Shown here in pieces: positions 28,501 to 37,835 of a DNA stretch of 64,000 nucleotides. This DNA comes from Bacteroidota bacterium (GTDB taxonomy: Bacteria; Bacteroidota; Bacteroidia; Bacteroidales; GCA-2748055). Numbering within the stretch: position 1 is the stretch's first letter; every line of letters starts with the position of its first letter. Location: NCBI GenBank assembly GCA_024244665.1, contig JAAEOI010000150.1, positions 29,620 through 93,619 of the forward strand, in the 5' to 3' direction. The notes under the pieces are model-generated. The model ran no database searches, was not told the origin of the DNA, and saw only the letters and a list, made by a program, of their open reading frames with translations. The position numbers and the translations under genes are program-made.

Positions 28501-29670
28501 ATGAATATCCTTGCCATATCCGGAATACTCCCTGTTTCTGATATCATTCCTCAGAATGATTTTGTATTCCAGATCTATTCCGGAATAATGGAGAAGAATC
28601 CCTCTGACCGGATTGTGATTATCAGGCCGGTGAAGTATGACCTGAATCCTGTCTCAATTTTAAAGGGGAGGGCAACGCTTACGCGCATGAAAAGGAAGCG
28701 CAGATGGGAACTGAGAGGCTTCCATGTGGAGATATTTCCATTCTTTTCGACCTGGAGATTAAAGAACCTCCATGCATTTATTACCCGTACCATCTACCAT
28801 GTAAACCGGAAGAGGATCAGGGCACTTTTTGAAGAATACGACTTTGACGTGATTCATGCCCAGTACGTTTACCCCGACGGATTATTGGCACAGATGCTGG
28901 GTAAACGTTACGGGATCCCGTATTTTGTAACCACACATAACGAAGCAGGTTTTTTTAAGCAACCATTATCCAGGAGGATTGCCCTGTCAATTTTCAAGGA
29001 GTCTGCAGGAGTCAGGCCGATTAATTACACCAATTTGCGTGTTTTTAAGAAGCTTGGTGCAGGCAACATTGAACTTTCCCCGCTGGGTTTCCACAAGGGG
29101 TTTATCCGGGACCAGAGGAATCCGGGAAACGGTACAGTCCGGATCCTGACGGTGGCAGAACTGATTCCGCTGAAAAATATAGATAAAGTAGTGCTTGCAC
29201 TTGGAGCATTATCGGACAAGTACGATTTCACATACACAATTATCGGGAAAGGTCCTGAGAAAAACAGGCTTGAGCTCCTGGTCGGCACTTTAGGATTGAA
29301 ACGGCAGATTGATTTTATCGAGTCCGTTCCTCATGAACAAATTGCAGATGTGATGTACGAACATGATGTATTCATCATGCCCAGCTTTTTCGAGACATTT
29401 GGACGCGTCTATTTTGAAGCAATGGCTATGGGGATACCAGTTATTTGTGCAAAGAATTCGGGAATATTCGGAATTTTCAGGGAAAAGGAGGAGGGTATAT
29501 CAGTGGACCATACCAGTGTCCTGGAGATTCAGATGGCACTGGAGTTGTTAATTACCAAGGAGGAGGTTAGATTGAGCATGGGAAGAAAGGGTAAGGCTCT
29601 GGTAGAAGAATATACCTGGGATCGGGTGGTGGAGAATTTAAGGGAGGCCTATCAGCAGGCAATCGGATAG
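28501..29670 (+). CDS. family 4 glycosyltransferase
   Basis: A 389-aa GT-B-fold enzyme. The acceptor domain carries 'HAQYVYPDGLLAQMLGKRYGIPYFVTTHNE'-type features (Tyr-Pro-Asp-Gly and Thr-Thr-His-Asn near residues 120-150). The donor domain has 'GKGPEKNRLELL' and the retaining E-x7-E motif in 'SFFETFGRVYFEAMAMGIPV'. It should be a retaining hexosyltransferase on the cytoplasmic face. It starts 11 bp after the GT2 gene; the stop is 17 bp before the asparagine-synthase-like gene. Confidence 0.9.
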   Translation: MNILAISGILPVSDIIPQNDFVFQIYSGIMEKNPSDRIVIIRPVKYDLNPVSILKGRATLTRMKRKRRWELRGFHVEIFPFFSTWRLKNLHAFITRTIYHVNRKRIRALFEEYDFDVIHAQYVYPDGLLAQMLGKRYGIPYFVTTHNEAGFFKQPLSRRIALSIFKESAGVRPINYTNLRVFKKLGAGNIELSPLGFHKGFIRDQRNPGNGTVRILTVAELIPLKNIDKVVLALGALSDKYDFTYTIIGKGPEKNRLELLVGTLGLKRQIDFIESVPHEQIADVMYEHDVFIMPSFFETFGRVYFEAMAMGIPVICAKNSGIFGIFREKEEGISVDHTSVLEIQMALELLITKEEVRLSMGRKGKALVEEYTWDRVVENLREAYQQAIG

Positions 29671-29687
29671 CATTATTTGATAGAGAA

Positions 29688-31175
29688 ATGGACAAAAGAG
29701 AAAAAGATAGATGTTTGTTCAGGAGGCAGTATCTCCTTGTTCCCGAGGACATAGACTGTCCTTTTTTGCATAAGACCATCCAGGTAGGAGAGTCATATAC
29801 ACTTTATATTCATAAGGATTTAGTGGTAAGTAATCTGGTATCAGAGGGCCGACAATTAATCCTTCTTGGTGATATGTTCGACCATGAAATGCCTGGAAAG
29901 AACAATCTGGATATTCTTAAGGATCTGTCAGGAACAGGCTTCGAACAATTTTCAGAATCCCTTGCAAAGTACTCGGGCAGGTTTGTTATTATCCGTATCG
30001 ATTTGTCAGGAATATTGCTTTTTCATGATGCCACTGCTTCAAGAAAGATCTTCTTCGGCGAGTCCAAGGGGAAGAACTGGTTTGGATCACAACCCTATCT
30101 TTTGTCTCTTACAATGGGATTGCAAGAGACAACCAATCCATCCAAACTGGCATACTACCAATCAGATGATTTCATCAGGTTGAATTGTTCCAACATTGGT
30201 GAAACAACCCTATATGATGAGATTTCACAATTAAGGCCAAATCATTATTTAAACCTCCATACATTAGAGATCAGAAGATACTGGCCCAATCAGACTACCT
30301 ATTTTAGGCCCAGGAAAGAGATAGCTATTCAGTTGGCGGAGATGTTTACAGGTTATATGAAAAGCATCACGAACAGGTATGACATCATGTTGCCTGTTAC
30401 TGCAGGAAAGGATTCAAGGATGCTACTGGCAGCTACAAAGGGGCATTCTGATAGTATTTACTATTATGTGAACAAGGATATGTCAATGCATGAAACTCAT
30501 CCTGACATCCGGATTCCCCGGAAGCTTTTGCAGGATGTGGGACTGGAGTTCCATGTCCATTCGCTTCAACCTGTTGAAGATGAAGAATTCAGATCAGTCT
30601 ATTTTCAGAATAATCCTTATGCATCAGAGTTTTTTTTGCCCCATGTCTATAATTATTATAAGGAGCATTCTAATAAGGTGAATATTCCTGGCAATATTGT
30701 TGGACGTAACTTTGGAAAGAACTATTTCAATAAGAGGAATATCACAGCTGAGTCGTTTGCAAAGTATTATGGGGTGAACAGGTATGATCATTCCATTAAA
30801 TCATATAACGACTGGCTTGAAGAGGCATTCCCGGTGTGCAAGAGATATCGTATAGATATCAATACACTTTTTTACCTTGAAGAGAGATTATTCAACTGGG
30901 GTGGACAGATACAGTTGGAGAAGGATATTGCTACGGAGGATTATAATTTATTCAACTCAAGGCTGATTATTGAGAAGTTTTTATCTGTTAAATCAAGATA
31001 TGCCACATTGCCGGTGCAGCCACTCCAACGTCAAATTATAAAAATATTGTGGCCAGAGTTAATGAATCAACCCATTAATCCGTCCCAAAGAAACTTCTAC
31101 TACCGGATCTTGTATTACCTAGGGCTGTACTGGACCATTCGTCGGTTGAAATATCGACTTACATCAAATAAATAG
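29688..31175 (+). CDS. asparagine-synthase-like protein lacking the N-terminal Cys
   Basis: A 495-aa protein that resembles asparagine synthetase B. The N-terminal ~200 residues have the shape of a class II amidotransferase domain ('FHDATASRKIFFG', 'ISQLRPNHYLNL') but begin MDKREKDR, with no Cys2 nucleophile, so glutamine hydrolysis is unlikely. The synthase domain has an altered PP-loop, TAGKDSR (residues 238-244), where SGGxDS is usual. It may adenylate a carboxylate of a sugar and amidate it with a free amine. The G+C content is lower than in the upstream genes, suggesting separate acquisition. A 34-bp gap separates it from the sulfotransferase. Confidence 0.75.
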   Translation: MDKREKDRCLFRRQYLLVPEDIDCPFLHKTIQVGESYTLYIHKDLVVSNLVSEGRQLILLGDMFDHEMPGKNNLDILKDLSGTGFEQFSESLAKYSGRFVIIRIDLSGILLFHDATASRKIFFGESKGKNWFGSQPYLLSLTMGLQETTNPSKLAYYQSDDFIRLNCSNIGETTLYDEISQLRPNHYLNLHTLEIRRYWPNQTTYFRPRKEIAIQLAEMFTGYMKSITNRYDIMLPVTAGKDSRMLLAATKGHSDSIYYYVNKDMSMHETHPDIRIPRKLLQDVGLEFHVHSLQPVEDEEFRSVYFQNNPYASEFFLPHVYNYYKEHSNKVNIPGNIVGRNFGKNYFNKRNITAESFAKYYGVNRYDHSIKSYNDWLEEAFPVCKRYRIDINTLFYLEERLFNWGGQIQLEKDIATEDYNLFNSRLIIEKFLSVKSRYATLPVQPLQRQIIKILWPELMNQPINPSQRNFYYRILYYLGLYWTIRRLKYRLTSNK

Positions 31176-31209
31176 AACAATTACACACAATACGAGGTAT
31201 AAGACAATT

Positions 31210-32016
31210 ATGGTAAAAGAAGTAATTAAAGATATTGCGAGGCCTATCTTAACTCCCCTGAGGCCGGGAAATATTTGCATGGTTCATATAGGAAGATGTG
31301 GAAGCACGGTGTTGTCATCCTTACTGCGACAACATAAGAATATATTCTGGGCATCGGAGTTCTACGTGCAGTATTTCCTGGAATGGGAAGCTCAGAACGG
31401 GGGCAGAGAGGTAAAAGGGACCATGCCAGGCGATGCAATTGACCTCGTCAAAGAAAGCATGAGAGAGGCCTTTCATAAATGGTATGGTATTGAAATCAAG
31501 CCTTTTCATTTGCGACTGATTAACTACTCAGCAGAACAATATTTTAATCAGCTCGAAGAACTGGGGTTTGATCATTTTGTAATCCTTGATCGCCATAACA
31601 GGCTCAGGAAAATGGTTTCAAGCATCGTGGCCCATAGCAAGAAGGACCAGTATCATGTGGAAGGTAAGTCGAAGGCGGACCTGAACAAGGTAATCATTGA
31701 TATTGAGAAGGTTGAGATTGATTATGAGTCAAAACCGCTTCTTGAATATCTTCAGGATTATGACAGGCAATTTGATCAGGTGAATGAACTTCTCCAGGGA
31801 AGAAAGCTGCTGAACCTGAATTTTGAGGAGCATATTCAGGAGGATCCCAGGGTTGCTTATCACCAGATGTGTGAGTTTTTGGGATTGAAACCAAAGAATG
31901 TTAGTGTAAAGCTTTCAAGAACCAATCCATTTCCGCTGGCGGAGATGATAGAGAACATTGATGAGGTCAAAAGTGTTCTGGAAGGTACTTCTTATGAATG
32001 GATGTTAAATGAATAA
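31210..32016 (+). CDS. sulfotransferase family protein
   Basis: A 268-aa protein with the 5'-phosphosulfate-binding loop GRCGSTVL (residues 28-35) directly after a beta strand ('CMVHI'). A probable 3'-phosphate site follows, 'LDRHNRLRKMVSS', with the conserved Arg and Ser of PAPS-dependent sulfotransferases. No signal peptide is visible, so it would act in the cytoplasm on lipid-linked or nucleotide sugars. Its presence in a polysaccharide locus suggests that the glycan may be sulfated; that is an inference. PAPS synthesis genes are not in the window. Confidence 0.8.
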   Translation: MVKEVIKDIARPILTPLRPGNICMVHIGRCGSTVLSSLLRQHKNIFWASEFYVQYFLEWEAQNGGREVKGTMPGDAIDLVKESMREAFHKWYGIEIKPFHLRLINYSAEQYFNQLEELGFDHFVILDRHNRLRKMVSSIVAHSKKDQYHVEGKSKADLNKVIIDIEKVEIDYESKPLLEYLQDYDRQFDQVNELLQGRKLLNLNFEEHIQEDPRVAYHQMCEFLGLKPKNVSVKLSRTNPFPLAEMIENIDEVKSVLEGTSYEWMLNE

Positions 32017-32028
32017 AATATCGAAAAA

Positions 32029-33024
32029 ATGTCAAAAATTATTGTGACCGGTGGTGCCGGAATGATTGGCTCTAATCTTGTGAAGAGACTTGTTGAAGAG
32101 AAGCACGAGATAGTGGTAATAGATAACCTGTGGAGGGGGAAACTGGAATATTTGAATGATGAAGTTACCGGCAGGCCTGTTATAGACCTGGATACCCGGT
32201 TTTTTAACATAGACCTGTCTAAAGAGATAAGTGATACTGCTCCTTTCGAGGGGACAGATTATATTATCCACCTGGCTGATGTGGTTGCAGGTATTGGTTA
32301 TGTCTTTAATAACCAGGGAAGCCTCTTCAGGCAGAACCTGCTGATTAACTCAAATACAATTGATCTTGCCCGGAAACTTAAGATTAAAGGATTTCTTTAT
32401 GCCGGTACTGCATGTTCATTTCCTGCGGAACTGCAGGACTCATTCGAGTATTCTCTTTTAAAGGAGGAGGAACTCTACCCGGCCAATCCCGAATCAGCCT
32501 ATGGCTGGAGTAAGCTTATGGGAGTTTATGAAGCTGATATACTGGGGATGGAATCTGATATTGAGGTGCTCTCCCTGTTGTTTCACAATGTATACGGAGC
32601 TCCCTGTGATTTTTCCATTGAGAAGAGCCAGGTGATCCCTTCCCTGATCAGGAAAGCTATTGAATTTCCAAAAGGGGGAGATTTTGTGGTGTGGGGAAGT
32701 GGAAAACAGGGCCGTGCTTTTCTTCATATTGATGACGTAGTGGATGGAATACTGCTGGGACTGGAGAAAGGTTTTGGCCATGGCTATATTCAACTGGGCC
32801 CTGACTTCAGCACTACCATAGCGGAACTGGCGGGAACAATTGTAGGTATCTCAGGAAAAGATATAGAAATTCAGTTTGACACAAGCAAACCTGAAGGCGA
32901 TAAGGCCCGTGCAGCTGACTATACCAAAGCCAGGGAAATCCTGGGATGGGAGCCCCGGGTTGCACTCAAAGAGGGACTGCAAAGCACCTATGACTGGATT
33001 GAAAAGCAGATAGGAGTGGATTGA
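32029..33024 (+). CDS. NAD-dependent epimerase/dehydratase (extended SDR), last gene of the polysaccharide locus
   Basis: A 331-aa extended SDR: 'VTGGAGMIGSNL' near the N-terminus and a catalytic YGWSK at residues 158-162. The stretch 'AGTACSFPAE' has the Cys-Ser arrangement seen in GDP-fucose-synthase-like and GDP-mannose 3,5-epimerase-like enzymes. It is likely to make one nucleotide-sugar donor for the locus; the base and sugar cannot be assigned. It starts 12 bp after the sulfotransferase and ends the 29-kb plus-strand array, facing the minus-strand FISUMP gene 69 bp away. No strong hairpin was found in that gap. Confidence 0.85.
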   Translation: MSKIIVTGGAGMIGSNLVKRLVEEKHEIVVIDNLWRGKLEYLNDEVTGRPVIDLDTRFFNIDLSKEISDTAPFEGTDYIIHLADVVAGIGYVFNNQGSLFRQNLLINSNTIDLARKLKIKGFLYAGTACSFPAELQDSFEYSLLKEEELYPANPESAYGWSKLMGVYEADILGMESDIEVLSLLFHNVYGAPCDFSIEKSQVIPSLIRKAIEFPKGGDFVVWGSGKQGRAFLHIDDVVDGILLGLEKGFGHGYIQLGPDFSTTIAELAGTIVGISGKDIEIQFDTSKPEGDKARAADYTKAREILGWEPRVALKEGLQSTYDWIEKQIGVD

Positions 33025-33093
33025 AGCTCGAAGCAAAAACGAGAGAGATGAAAAGAAAATCCTTGCCGTAGCTTCTCAAGGTGGACAGTGGAT

Positions 33094-35370
33094 TTAGTCC
33101 TTCACACAGCGAACAGAAAATCCAGCATCTTTATCGCGATAGCTTCTTCTTATTTGAGCATTTAAATTTTCAAGGAATCTAAACCAGGTACTTGTACTAC
33201 TTGCTTGTGTGGCTGACCACCAGTAGGTGTACTCATAAATGAAATCACATTCTCCTTTACCGGATATTTTACCAGCTGGCAATGCAGTAAAACCTTTAAT
33301 ATCTGTAGCACCTACATTTGGATCCTGCCAGTGGGAAGTTCCCACTTCTTTGAGCATTCCCCCCTCATCAGAGCCGCGAGAACCTACGTCATCAGCTTCA
33401 GAGGGAGTAAGTCCCAGTTCTATTTCAAGTTCCTTCCACTCTCTATCGCTGGGTAAATGCCAGCCCGAAGGACAGACACCTCTTACACCACTTGGGCTGA
33501 CATCAACAGAACCAGCCCCATTCATTGCAGCTGCCCATGTATAGAGCGCTCCATATTCATCTCCATTTGACGGATCGAATTTATAATAGCAATAAGCTTT
33601 ATCATTTATGTCAATTCCTGTATCCCAGGATATGCTATCAGAAATGTATTGAATTGGAGTTCCATCCCAATATTGTTTAACTTTCAGATTCTCCGCCATC
33701 CATGTCTGTTGCCCAATTTCAACAGTCCGGTAGACATTGCCGTCCCGATCAACAACAGTATTTGGATCGTCGCTTGTTGTGAACTCTTTTGTTAATCCAA
33801 AACCATCACCGGCAGAGTTTGTTGCGTATGCGATCACATAGTAGTGAGTCGATGGTGATAATCCTGATAGTGTTGTAGAGAAGGAGACAGTGCCGTCCTC
33901 AATCGGTACGATGGTTCCGTCTTGCATCAGATCAGATGTGATGCCATAGTAAATACCTTGCTCTGATACTGTGGCACCCCCATCACTGGTAACATTTCCT
34001 CCCACTGTAGCAGAATTTTCTGACACAGAACTGGGTGTGGTTGTTGAGACTTCTGGTTTCTCAATAGTCGATGTGGTTGAAAAGTTAAGGATTTTGCCAT
34101 AGGATGGACCGGCTGAATTGGTGGCGTACGCAACCACATAGTACCGCGTTGAAGGCGAAAGCCCTGAAAGCGTTGTAGAGAATGTGCCCGTTCCATCTCC
34201 AATGGGTAATGCTGTCCCCTCTTGCACCGGATCAGATGAAATGCCATAATATATGCCTCGCCCAAATACTGTGGCACCTCCATCCCTGGTAACAGTTCCT
34301 CCCACTGTAGCTGAAGATTCCATAACTGATTGTGGAGGGCTGGTTTCTACCTCCGGTTTTACGAATGCCTGACCGGTAAGAAAGGAATTTACATTGCCAA
34401 AAGATGTTCCTGCACTATTTGTTGCGAATGCAACAAAATAGTAGTCTGTATCATCTGATAATCCTGTTAGTGTATGGCTAAATTCCCCGGTCCCATCGCC
34501 AACGGTGATCTTAGTTCCATTGTTTGCAGGATCAGTTGATTCCCCATAAAAGATCCCCCTTTCGAATACGGCAGAACCGCCATTATTTAATACATTGCCC
34601 CCTACAACAGCTGAATTAGTCTCAATGGAGTCAGCGGAATTAGTGGATACACTTGGTTCCGAGTACTCCTGACCAGTCTCAAAATTTAAGGTAAGCCCAT
34701 AAGAGGTACCCGCACTATTTACCGCATATGCCACGAAGTAATATTCCACTCCGTTGAGCAGACCTGTAACGGTCGTTGAATAGCTACCTGAAGAATTCTC
34801 AATAGATAGTTTCGTTCCTGTTCCAATTGCATCGGAAGAAGTTCCGTAAAAAACTCCAGTCTCAATAATGGAGGCCCCTCCATCATTAGTAACCTCTCCA
34901 CCCAGAATCGCGCTGTTTTGTAAAACGGATTGTGCCGGTTTAGTGATTACACTTGGACCAGTCACATTGCTTCCAGTTAAGAAAGTCAATGAGGCACCGT
35001 AGGTAGTGGAGTCACTATTTGTTAAAAATGCCCGGATGCTGTAATTGGATGCCGGGGCTAATTCGGCTATGGACTGTGAATAATCACCTGTGGATGACGG
35101 TTCCCCCAATTCAACAATCCCATCATTATTTTCTTTTGTTGGCAACCGTTCAATGGCATATACAAAACCATGCTGATTGATCCCTTTTGTCCCTAGATCT
35201 ACTATGGTGGCATCTGCAGTCCATGTGGTTGGTGTATTCTCGGATACGCTATTCGTCTCGACCTTAAAAATTTTCTCTGGTTCAAATTTTTTACAACCGT
35301 CTATGGAAATTGATACTCCAAAAACAATGATTGAGATTACCCACAGTTTATATTTCTGACTCAACTTCAT
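33094..35370 (-). CDS. FISUMP-domain lipoprotein with five fibronectin-like repeats (cassette A)
   Basis: A 758-aa lipoprotein. I prefer the start at 35370 (MKLSQKYK) over 35385 because it gives a compact signal with lipobox IDGC. The body has five tandem repeats of about 95 aa, the first divergent, with the core pattern 'SATVGG.VT.DGGATV...GIYYG'. The last ~200 residues form a Fibrobacter-succinogenes-major-paralogous domain: 'DRDGNVYRTVEIGQQTWMAE' at its start, 'CPSGWHLPSDREW' in the middle, and 'GFSVRCVKD' at the end. It has the same domain order as the 750-aa protein at 43347. It is the last gene of a minus-strand cassette, after a caspase-like protease. Function unknown; probably outer-membrane. 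Confidence 0.85.
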   Translation of the reverse strand: MKLSQKYKLWVISIIVFGVSISIDGCKKFEPEKIFKVETNSVSENTPTTWTADATIVDLGTKGINQHGFVYAIERLPTKENNDGIVELGEPSSTGDYSQSIAELAPASNYSIRAFLTNSDSTTYGASLTFLTGSNVTGPSVITKPAQSVLQNSAILGGEVTNDGGASIIETGVFYGTSSDAIGTGTKLSIENSSGSYSTTVTGLLNGVEYYFVAYAVNSAGTSYGLTLNFETGQEYSEPSVSTNSADSIETNSAVVGGNVLNNGGSAVFERGIFYGESTDPANNGTKITVGDGTGEFSHTLTGLSDDTDYYFVAFATNSAGTSFGNVNSFLTGQAFVKPEVETSPPQSVMESSATVGGTVTRDGGATVFGRGIYYGISSDPVQEGTALPIGDGTGTFSTTLSGLSPSTRYYVVAYATNSAGPSYGKILNFSTTSTIEKPEVSTTTPSSVSENSATVGGNVTSDGGATVSEQGIYYGITSDLMQDGTIVPIEDGTVSFSTTLSGLSPSTHYYVIAYATNSAGDGFGLTKEFTTSDDPNTVVDRDGNVYRTVEIGQQTWMAENLKVKQYWDGTPIQYISDSISWDTGIDINDKAYCYYKFDPSNGDEYGALYTWAAAMNGAGSVDVSPSGVRGVCPSGWHLPSDREWKELEIELGLTPSEADDVGSRGSDEGGMLKEVGTSHWQDPNVGATDIKGFTALPAGKISGKGECDFIYEYTYWWSATQASSTSTWFRFLENLNAQIRRSYRDKDAGFSVRCVKD

Positions 35371-35413
35371 TATTTGTTTACTCATCTACTCGTTTTAATT
35401 TTATAGATCGAGG

Positions 35414-36559
35414 TTATTTCCGTATAAATATGAAATCTCCTCCCTGATCACCTACATTCTTAATCTCACCGTATTGTGGGTCTGCCTCGCTGTTATTAAG
35501 GACAGCAGTTCGAAGGCTGTAAAAAAGATCTGATGCTGCGTAATATTGATCTTTATTCTTCCGCAGTCTTTCCAAAAGGAATTTGGCAAATTGACTCTTA
35601 TCAGGTACTTCACTCAACCTTCCACTGGTCATTGCTTTTCTGCTAGGCAATTCATACAACTTCTCAATGGCCAGGGGAGCATCTGCAAAAGCGGCCCTGG
35701 TTGTGAAAATAGACCCACTGAAACATGCATCAGTAATGAGCAATGTGTGCTTTGAACCAATTTGCTTAATATAATCCACAAGCTGACTATTTCCAAACCA
35801 GTTTGCTGAGGAGATTTTTCTGGCATTTGAAGGTAACCAGTATCCAATGTTTGCATCTGCATCGAAGTTACCATGGCCGGCATAAAAAATGAGCAGATTG
35901 TCGTTGGAGCTTACTACACGAGACAAATGCTCCAGTGCGAGAATAATATCCTCACGTTTTGCATTCTCAATAAACTGGATATTGTCTTCCTCGAATGTAT
36001 ATCTTTCAGTTAAGACTTCATATAATTTCACTGCATCAGGTACTGGATTTTGCAAGGAGTTTAGGGCTGGATCTATGTATCTGTTGATTCCTATAATAAG
36101 CCCGAAATATTTCGATTCCTGAGATACTTTTTCAGCCAGCGATACTTCAATTGGAATATATTTGATGTTAAATCTCTTCTCAATAAATTCATTATTGCTA
36201 TCAATAGCACCTATAATAACCGTATTATTGCCAGGAAATAATTCGAGATGTTGAGTAAACTTTCCTTTCTCATTTGGTTCAATAAATTGAGAATTTATCA
36301 CAACAGATTCAAGCTGGTCCATACCAGAGATAGCTCCGTATATTAGCAAATCAGACTTGCTTGTTGTGTATTCGGATTGGCTATTGAGAGATGGGGATAG
36401 AATAATGATTTCTGGTGTTTTATTGCTCTCTGAACTAGGAAATGACACTTCCTTCTTCTCAATTTTCAGGTAGCCTTTTTCACTTTTGATTGTCTGGCCG
36501 TAAATACTCAGGCTGAAAATCAAAAGTATAAGGAGGATTGATAATTTCCGGTTTTTCAT
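35414..36559 (-). CDS. secreted caspase-like protease (cassette A)
   Basis: A 381-aa protein from ATG 36559 (a GTG nine bases upstream is the alternative). It has a signal peptide ending near 'IYGQ', a bacterial Ig/glucodextranase-B-like domain (about residues 50-135, 'FPGNNTVIIGAID'), and a C14 caspase-type domain. The catalytic pair is His229 in 'FYAGHGNFD' and Cys279 in 'ITDACFSGSIF'. The S1-forming stretches cannot be assigned by eye. Both residues fall at the same positions in the paralogue at 42156, so both copies look active. It should act in the periplasm or on the surface. It is encoded between a membrane protein and a FISUMP lipoprotein. Confidence 0.88.
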   Translation of the reverse strand: MKNRKLSILLILLIFSLSIYGQTIKSEKGYLKIEKKEVSFPSSESNKTPEIIILSPSLNSQSEYTTSKSDLLIYGAISGMDQLESVVINSQFIEPNEKGKFTQHLELFPGNNTVIIGAIDSNNEFIEKRFNIKYIPIEVSLAEKVSQESKYFGLIIGINRYIDPALNSLQNPVPDAVKLYEVLTERYTFEEDNIQFIENAKREDIILALEHLSRVVSSNDNLLIFYAGHGNFDADANIGYWLPSNARKISSANWFGNSQLVDYIKQIGSKHTLLITDACFSGSIFTTRAAFADAPLAIEKLYELPSRKAMTSGRLSEVPDKSQFAKFLLERLRKNKDQYYAASDLFYSLRTAVLNNSEADPQYGEIKNVGDQGGDFIFIRK

Positions 36560-36583
36560 AGTTGACACATTTTTTCAGATTAT

Positions 36584-37402
36584 CTAAAAGGTGTATCGAA
36601 GTGCAACCATTGGAGCCTTTAATTCAAATTCATAGTATGGCTCTACAGTGATAGAATTTTGTGCAGAGGATGATTTATTATTGAGTTTTGCTACTCCCAG
36701 AACATTCCAGGCAATATCAATGATCCATACCCCAATTGCTGAATATGCCAATGTTTTGGATAAATTGTCCTGCGATATGGATTTCTCATAGCGTAATTCT
36801 CGATCAGTGATATCAGAGGCTGACAAATATTCATTTGTGTAAGTTGAGTGAGCCATCCTGTTTAATACAATGGATCCACCAATGCATCCATATCCAACGA
36901 CTCCTTTAATCCAGTGTGGTTTACCTGTCACTCTTGATAATCCGATGCCTGGGAACAGAAGTGATTGCACCATAATGGAGGCGGTTTTTACCTGCGCATG
37001 GTTAGATGTGCTTTTATCCGTTTTAGTAACAGGAATACTTTCTTCCAATTCAGCGAAAACCTCAACAGATATACCCTCATCAAGGGCTATATTATCTGCC
37101 TTCGGATCCCAAATAATCTCTTTGCCTTTTCCTCCATCAACCTTATGTCCTATGTCGCCAGTTAAAGACCTGGCATTTAAAGAATTACCATTAGAGTCGT
37201 ACACTTTGATCCAGATATTATATTGATTATTATTACTGTGGCTATTGATATCATACCGGATACTAACCTTGTCCCCAATAAGTTGAAGGCTTGGGGTCGA
37301 AATATCTGCCGTATCCTGTCCATAGCCATTGAAATTTATACAAATCAAAAAGAGAATGATCTGTAGAAACAATCTTAAATTGGTGAGTTGTATTTGCCTC
37401 AT
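36584..37402 (-). CDS. envelope protein, first gene of caspase cassette A
   Basis: A 272-aa protein starting at ATG 37402 (MRQIQL), with a signal peptide ending near 'FNGYGQ'. Two parts are visible. One is a beta-rich domain (about residues 25-110) with 'SLTGDIGHKVDGGKGKEIIWD', a pattern I associate with other Bacteroidota envelope proteins. The other is a region with three or so hydrophobic segments beginning 'QSLLFPGIGLSRVTGKPHW'. The C-terminus ends in an aromatic residue (MVALRYTF), like the last strand of an outer-membrane barrel. It is clearly homologous to the protein at 41329. No function is known; its fixed position ahead of the caspase gene suggests a partner role. Confidence 0.75.
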   Translation of the reverse strand: MRQIQLTNLRLFLQIILFLICINFNGYGQDTADISTPSLQLIGDKVSIRYDINSHSNNNQYNIWIKVYDSNGNSLNARSLTGDIGHKVDGGKGKEIIWDPKADNIALDEGISVEVFAELEESIPVTKTDKSTSNHAQVKTASIMVQSLLFPGIGLSRVTGKPHWIKGVVGYGCIGGSIVLNRMAHSTYTNEYLSASDITDRELRYEKSISQDNLSKTLAYSAIGVWIIDIAWNVLGVAKLNNKSSSAQNSITVEPYYEFELKAPMVALRYTF

Positions 37403-37641
37403 ATGAATAAAATTGACCATAGATCAACCATTGAAGATACAAAAAAATAGAGGATAGCTAAGATGATCTGATTTAAGAATTTGATGAATCGTTTGTTGAC
37501 CCTGATTAATGAACCTGATGCTCAAAGCTTATTAGGCAACCAATTTTCCTAAAAATCAGTCATGTTTCTAATTAAATCAGAATCTAATATAAGATTGTTT
37601 TCTGTATACAAGGTAGTTGTAGAAGTTGAGTGCAATATTGA

Positions 37642-37733
37642 AACAAACTGAGGTCCTATTGCGTAACAAACTGAGGTCCTATTGCGTAACAAACTGAGGT
37701 CCTATTGCGTAACAAACTGAGGTCCTATTGCGT
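37642..37733. repeat. four perfect tandem copies of a 23-bp unit
   Basis: Units at 37642-37664, 37665-37687, 37688-37710 and 37711-37733 are identical (each starts AACAAACTGAGG and ends CCTATTGCGT). The array lies about 100 bp upstream of the lyase-like start, and 62 bp before a -7-like box. Length change in such arrays by slippage can alter transcription. Because 23 is not a multiple of 3 and the array is non-coding, an effect would be regulatory. It could also be an assembly collapse or expansion. Confidence 0.95.
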
Positions 37734-37794
37734 AATAATAGGTATTAAAAACTGAACGGAATATTGACAATACCTGAAATAGATAATATTTCTG

Positions 37795-37802
37795 TACTTT
37801 TG
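37795..37802 (+). promoter_or_regulatory. possible Bacteroidota -7 box of the lyase-like gene
   Basis: TACTTTTG at 37795-37802 matches the TAnnTTTG -7 consensus of Bacteroidota primary-sigma promoters, 33 bp before the ATG at 37836. No well-spaced TTTG -33 element is present; the nearest TTG (37764-37766) is 28 bp upstream. The tandem repeats lie further upstream. Confidence 0.4.
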
Positions 37803-37835
37803 TAAGTTCTGTTCAAAGCTTTTTTAGTTGTGAAG

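Larger units (their letters stand above)
37403..37835. other. 433-bp divergent AT-rich intergenic region between cassette A and the lyase-like gene
   Basis: This non-coding, AT-rich region separates the minus-strand caspase cassette from the plus-strand lyase-like gene. It contains four perfect 23-bp tandem repeats (37642-37733) and a -7-like box (37795-37802), listed separately. No gene is visible in it. Confidence 0.6.

Noticed and set aside
33239..33544. Open frame on the plus strand opposite the FISUMP domain
   Set aside because: It is a shadow of the minus-strand FISUMP coding sequence, with low-complexity Ser/Pro composition and no independent support.
37642..37733. The 23-bp repeats as a CRISPR array
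   Set aside because: The units are directly adjacent with no spacers, and no cas genes are nearby.
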